From: Tetrahymena elliotti 4EA
Lineage: Eukaryota; Ciliophora; Oligohymenophorea; Hymenostomatida; Tetrahymenidae
NCBI GenBank assembly: GCA_000231825.2
Contig: JH720307.1
Span: 618,389-682,388, forward strand
Direction: 5' to 3'
Length of the DNA: 64,000 bases
The notes beneath the pieces were generated by a model. The model did no database searches. It worked only from the letters and a program-made list of their open reading frames with translations, and was not told where the DNA came from. Both the position numbers and the translations under genes were made by a program. Shown piece after piece: positions 61,089-64,000 of this stretch; the stretch's first letter is position 1, and every line of letters starts with the position of its first letter.

Positions 61089-63831
61089 GTCGCGCTGAAC
61101 AAAAAAGCTAATTTGTTTATAAAAAGGTTATAGCTTGTTCGTCTATTTCTTAATATTAAATCTTTAAATGTATTAATATTGTATTCAGATTTTTTAAGTT
61201 GAAAGATAGAAAACTTTGATAATCAAATTAAAAATTAGATAATATTGATTAAATAAAAACGGGTTTTTGAATGTATCTTAATAAAAACGAATAGAATTTA
61301 TAAATTATTATTATATTTAAAGTAGATTTAATATTAATTCTTATCTTTCAATTAAAAACTAAAATATTTTATAAATTTATCCCCTTCTAAAACAAAAATA
61401 AAATTTCATTTCTTTTTGTTATGTTTTTTTGAAATTAATTTTTAAATGATAATTGGTTACTTGCCACTCAATAAACAATTCAGTACAAAATCTGTAGATC
61501 CCTTAAACCTAATAAATATATTCAATATTAATTAGTCAATTATACATCAATTACTTTTTTAATTAATCAATAAATTTATTATTTATCATCCAATAAAGTT
61601 AAAAAATTTTTAATTTCAAAAATTTTTCTATATTTTCTAAGATTTTTAAAAATAATGACTCATTAGAATTCAATAAACTAATAATTTCTTGTGGAACTTA
61701 AAAATTACTTTTTATTTCGTATTTTGATGTATGATAGATATCTTATATATCACTTACTTTATTGAAACTATTTTTAACTAATCTTCTTTAATTGAAGTGT
61801 AACATTCGGAATTTATTAAAAAGCAGAGGCTTTTCTTTTTTTCTAATTTCACTATAACAATATCATTTTAACCAATTAACAATAAGTAACCTAGAGATTT
61901 TTCTAAACATTTCTTAATCTCACCCATTAGAATTCTGTATTAAGGAAATAAATCAGCAATAATACCAATATTCAAACAAGTATAAATAAATATAATAATA
62001 AAATAGTAATCTAAGTATATAACTTCAAAACTAGTACTAAAAAAAGAGTCTATAAAACTTTTCTTCTCTAAAATACTAATGGATCTATCTTTATATTATT
62101 TATTTATTATTAAAACTTAGCATTAAAAAAAATCTTTAAGGGCTCATAAATTATAACTTTATGAGAGATATATTTTTATCATAATATTTATCATTATTTT
62201 TTGAAAAAATTAATAAATATCTAAAAATTTTAGTATAGTATTGATATTTATGGTAAAGGAATTTATTTGTCATCAATCGGAGATAAAACGAATAATTAAT
62301 TATTAGGTTTAAGTGTTTTTAAATAAAAATAGTCTGCTCTTAAACTTTTTTTAAAATATGATAAATATTTAAATCCAAAGGTTTTGATTAGAACTAAAAT
62401 ATTTTGAGTTTTATAAGTTTTTTAGCAGAAAAAAATAATCATTTCACTAAAATTGAAATATTTCTAAAATAACAATTATTTTATCCAAATTCTTTGAAAG
62501 AAATATTTTAAAATACCAAAATTTAATCCATTCAAAATTATTTTACAGCATTTTTTAGGAGGTGGAAAAAAGAAGAATAATTTAAAATCGAAGTAAATTA
62601 GAAAAAAATATCTTGATTTTTAAATAATTGGACGGAGCCTTTTTTTGGGACAAAACAGACTGATCTTGCTTTTTGTATAAAAGATTTAGACTAAATTAAG
62701 TATTTGTTCACAAATTTATTTTTTCGAAAAAACTCATCAATCAAACAAAATGGATTAAAATGAATATTGCCATTCATATTCTCAAAGAATATTTATTTCA
62801 TTTTTAAAAGTATAATCTGAATAATAAATTAAAAATAAATTACTGATTATATTTTCTTAATAATATTCTTATAGAAGTGTTTGTTTACTCATTTTTAAAT
62901 AATAGAAAAAAATTAAAATAATAGAAAATTCAAAAATTTTTGGAAATAGTTTTTAATTTTATTCTAATGAAAATAATTTAATTAAATTGATTATTTCTAA
63001 TATTGTTACATTAATAATTGCTGCAAATAAACTTGTAAAAATACAAAAAAATCAAACTTAATTTTAAAATAAGACTTGAGAGTGAGGAATATGGAAAATT
63101 TATGCTGAATAAATTTTTATTTTACTCAAAATTTAATTTCATTGATAAAATTTGCATTTTTTACCATTAATTGGGTGTAAGAATTTTCAGATACCAGAAA
63201 ACTCTTAGCTTGCATATTTATTTATATAAAAGATTTTCAAGTAAATAAGTAAGGAATCTGTGCAAAATTGCTTTGGGGGAAATTGTTAATTTCTTTTTTT
63301 ATAAAAAATTAATTGAATTGAAAGTAAATGCCTTTTTTACTTTTTATCCTAGATAAATGTTTACAAATCTAAAGCTCATAGCAATATTTCAAAGATTTAT
63401 TTAAATTTTTTAATAAAACATAAACTCTATTTATAAGTATAATAAATAGTATTTACCAGATTATCATTTTTCAAGATCAAAAAGCTATTTTTTTGAATAA
63501 TTATTTTTGGTGGAATATTTTTTTGAATTTCATATTTTTAAAATAATTAACCTAATATCAAAATTATTAAGCAAGCAGTAATTATTTTTCATAAAATCTA
63601 GTAATTAAAAATTGGGGGAAATAGTTGTAATTTAATTAATACAAATAAATAAATTAAATCAAGGTGAAATAATCTTTTTTAAAAAATTTAAACACAAAAA
63701 GTAGGTGAATAACTGACTAAAATACTTTGATTAATTATAGGACATATTTAAATAATATAAAAATAGAGTTTAGACATAAAAATATTTTATTTTATTATAT
63801 TAGAATAATATTAAAATTATAAGTAGAATAA
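61089..63831. other. 2.7-kb noncoding AT-rich region with divergent promoters
   Basis: Lies between the divergent starts of the transhydrogenase and the Cys-rich secreted protein. Very AT-rich throughout. No frame with family-like pattern, RNA gene, strong inverted repeat or tandem array was recognised. Confidence 0.45.
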
Positions 63832-64000
63832 ATGATCCTTCTTTTTATTATACTTTAATTTGGCTTTAGTGTAATTAAAACAGCCACGGAAAATAATTAA
63901 AAGGCTCTTTCTTCTCTTTAGGATATTGTAGATAACTAAGAATTAGAGGGTTGTTAATTTTGTTAGTCATGTGATAAAGGGTATTGCATTTTGTGTTAAA
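63832..64000 (+). CDS. 5' end of a secreted Cys-rich protein (partial)
   Basis: ATG at 63832 opens a signal peptide (MILLFIILQFGFSVIKTAT) followed by a short linker and then closely spaced cysteines: EGCQFCQSCDKGYCILCQ. The spacing C-x2-C-x2-C-x4-C-x2-C resembles the furin-like or growth-factor-receptor Cys-rich repeats that are abundant in large ciliate surface and secreted proteins. The frame is open at the window edge, so total length, membrane anchoring and function cannot be judged. The call rests on 56 codons. Confidence 0.65.

Noticed and set aside
1..64000. Standard-code reading with many premature stops (all genes as pseudogenes)
   Set aside because: TAA/TAG occur at Gln positions within conserved proteins such as eRF1, and a UUA-anticodon tRNA-Gln is present, so a ciliate code explains them.
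1..64000. CRISPR array, insertion sequence, telomere or rRNA gene
   Set aside because: No regularly spaced repeats, transposase motifs, CCCCAA/GGGGTT arrays or rRNA-like blocks were seen.

Overview
The window is nuclear DNA of a ciliate, most likely macronuclear DNA of Tetrahymena or a close relative. It is very AT-rich. Every recognisable gene carries many in-frame TAA and TAG codons at Gln positions and ends at TGA, and introns are short, AT-rich and GT...AG. The window also holds the two parts that define this genetic code: a 435-residue release factor eRF1 with an altered stop-recognition loop, and 274 bp downstream a tRNA-Gln with anticodon UUA that reads UAA. No transposons, CRISPR arrays, telomere repeats or bacterial-style operons were seen. 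All coding calls use TAA/TAG = Gln, TGA = stop, and splice sites were assigned by eye.

Layout: 0.36-1.56 kb (+) NC2-beta/Dr1-like histone-fold repressor; 2.07-2.80 kb (-) small secretory-pathway protein; 3.63-4.78 kb (-) TMEM41-type VTT-domain ER membrane protein; 5.04-7.49 kb (+) large unrecognised protein; 8.36-10.35 kb (-) leucine-rich-repeat protein; 11.03-13.92 kb (-) intronless 962-residue membrane protein; 15.93-17.80 kb (-) Sec14/CRAL-TRIO protein; 18.66-19.32 kb (-) Nudix hydrolase; 20.06-21.73 kb (-) xylulokinase, with a decayed copy of its 5' end at 22.07-22.24 kb; 22.99-25.34 kb (+) eRF1; 25.6 kb (+) tRNA-Gln(UUA).

28.06-50.55 kb is a tandem duplication. Two tRNA-Ala genes precede a broken HECT ubiquitin-ligase copy (28.54-33.56 kb), and a third identical tRNA-Ala precedes an intact giant HECT ligase of well over 4,000 residues (34.94-50.55 kb). 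The broken copy lost about 10 kb of its middle, the start of its HECT domain and its reading frame before the catalytic Cys. An intron-containing tRNA-Tyr follows at 50.9 kb. Then come VPS18 (51.39-55.70 kb, +), a 405-base assembly gap, a fused beta-alpha proton-translocating NAD(P) transhydrogenase (56.72-61.09 kb, -), 2.7 kb of noncoding DNA, and the 5' end of a secreted Cys-rich protein cut by the window edge.

Most genes are unrelated housekeeping loci, each with its own promoter. Two local relations stand out: eRF1 beside the UAA-reading tRNA, which together implement stop-codon reassignment, and the tRNA-Ala/HECT unit, which duplicated and then diverged.
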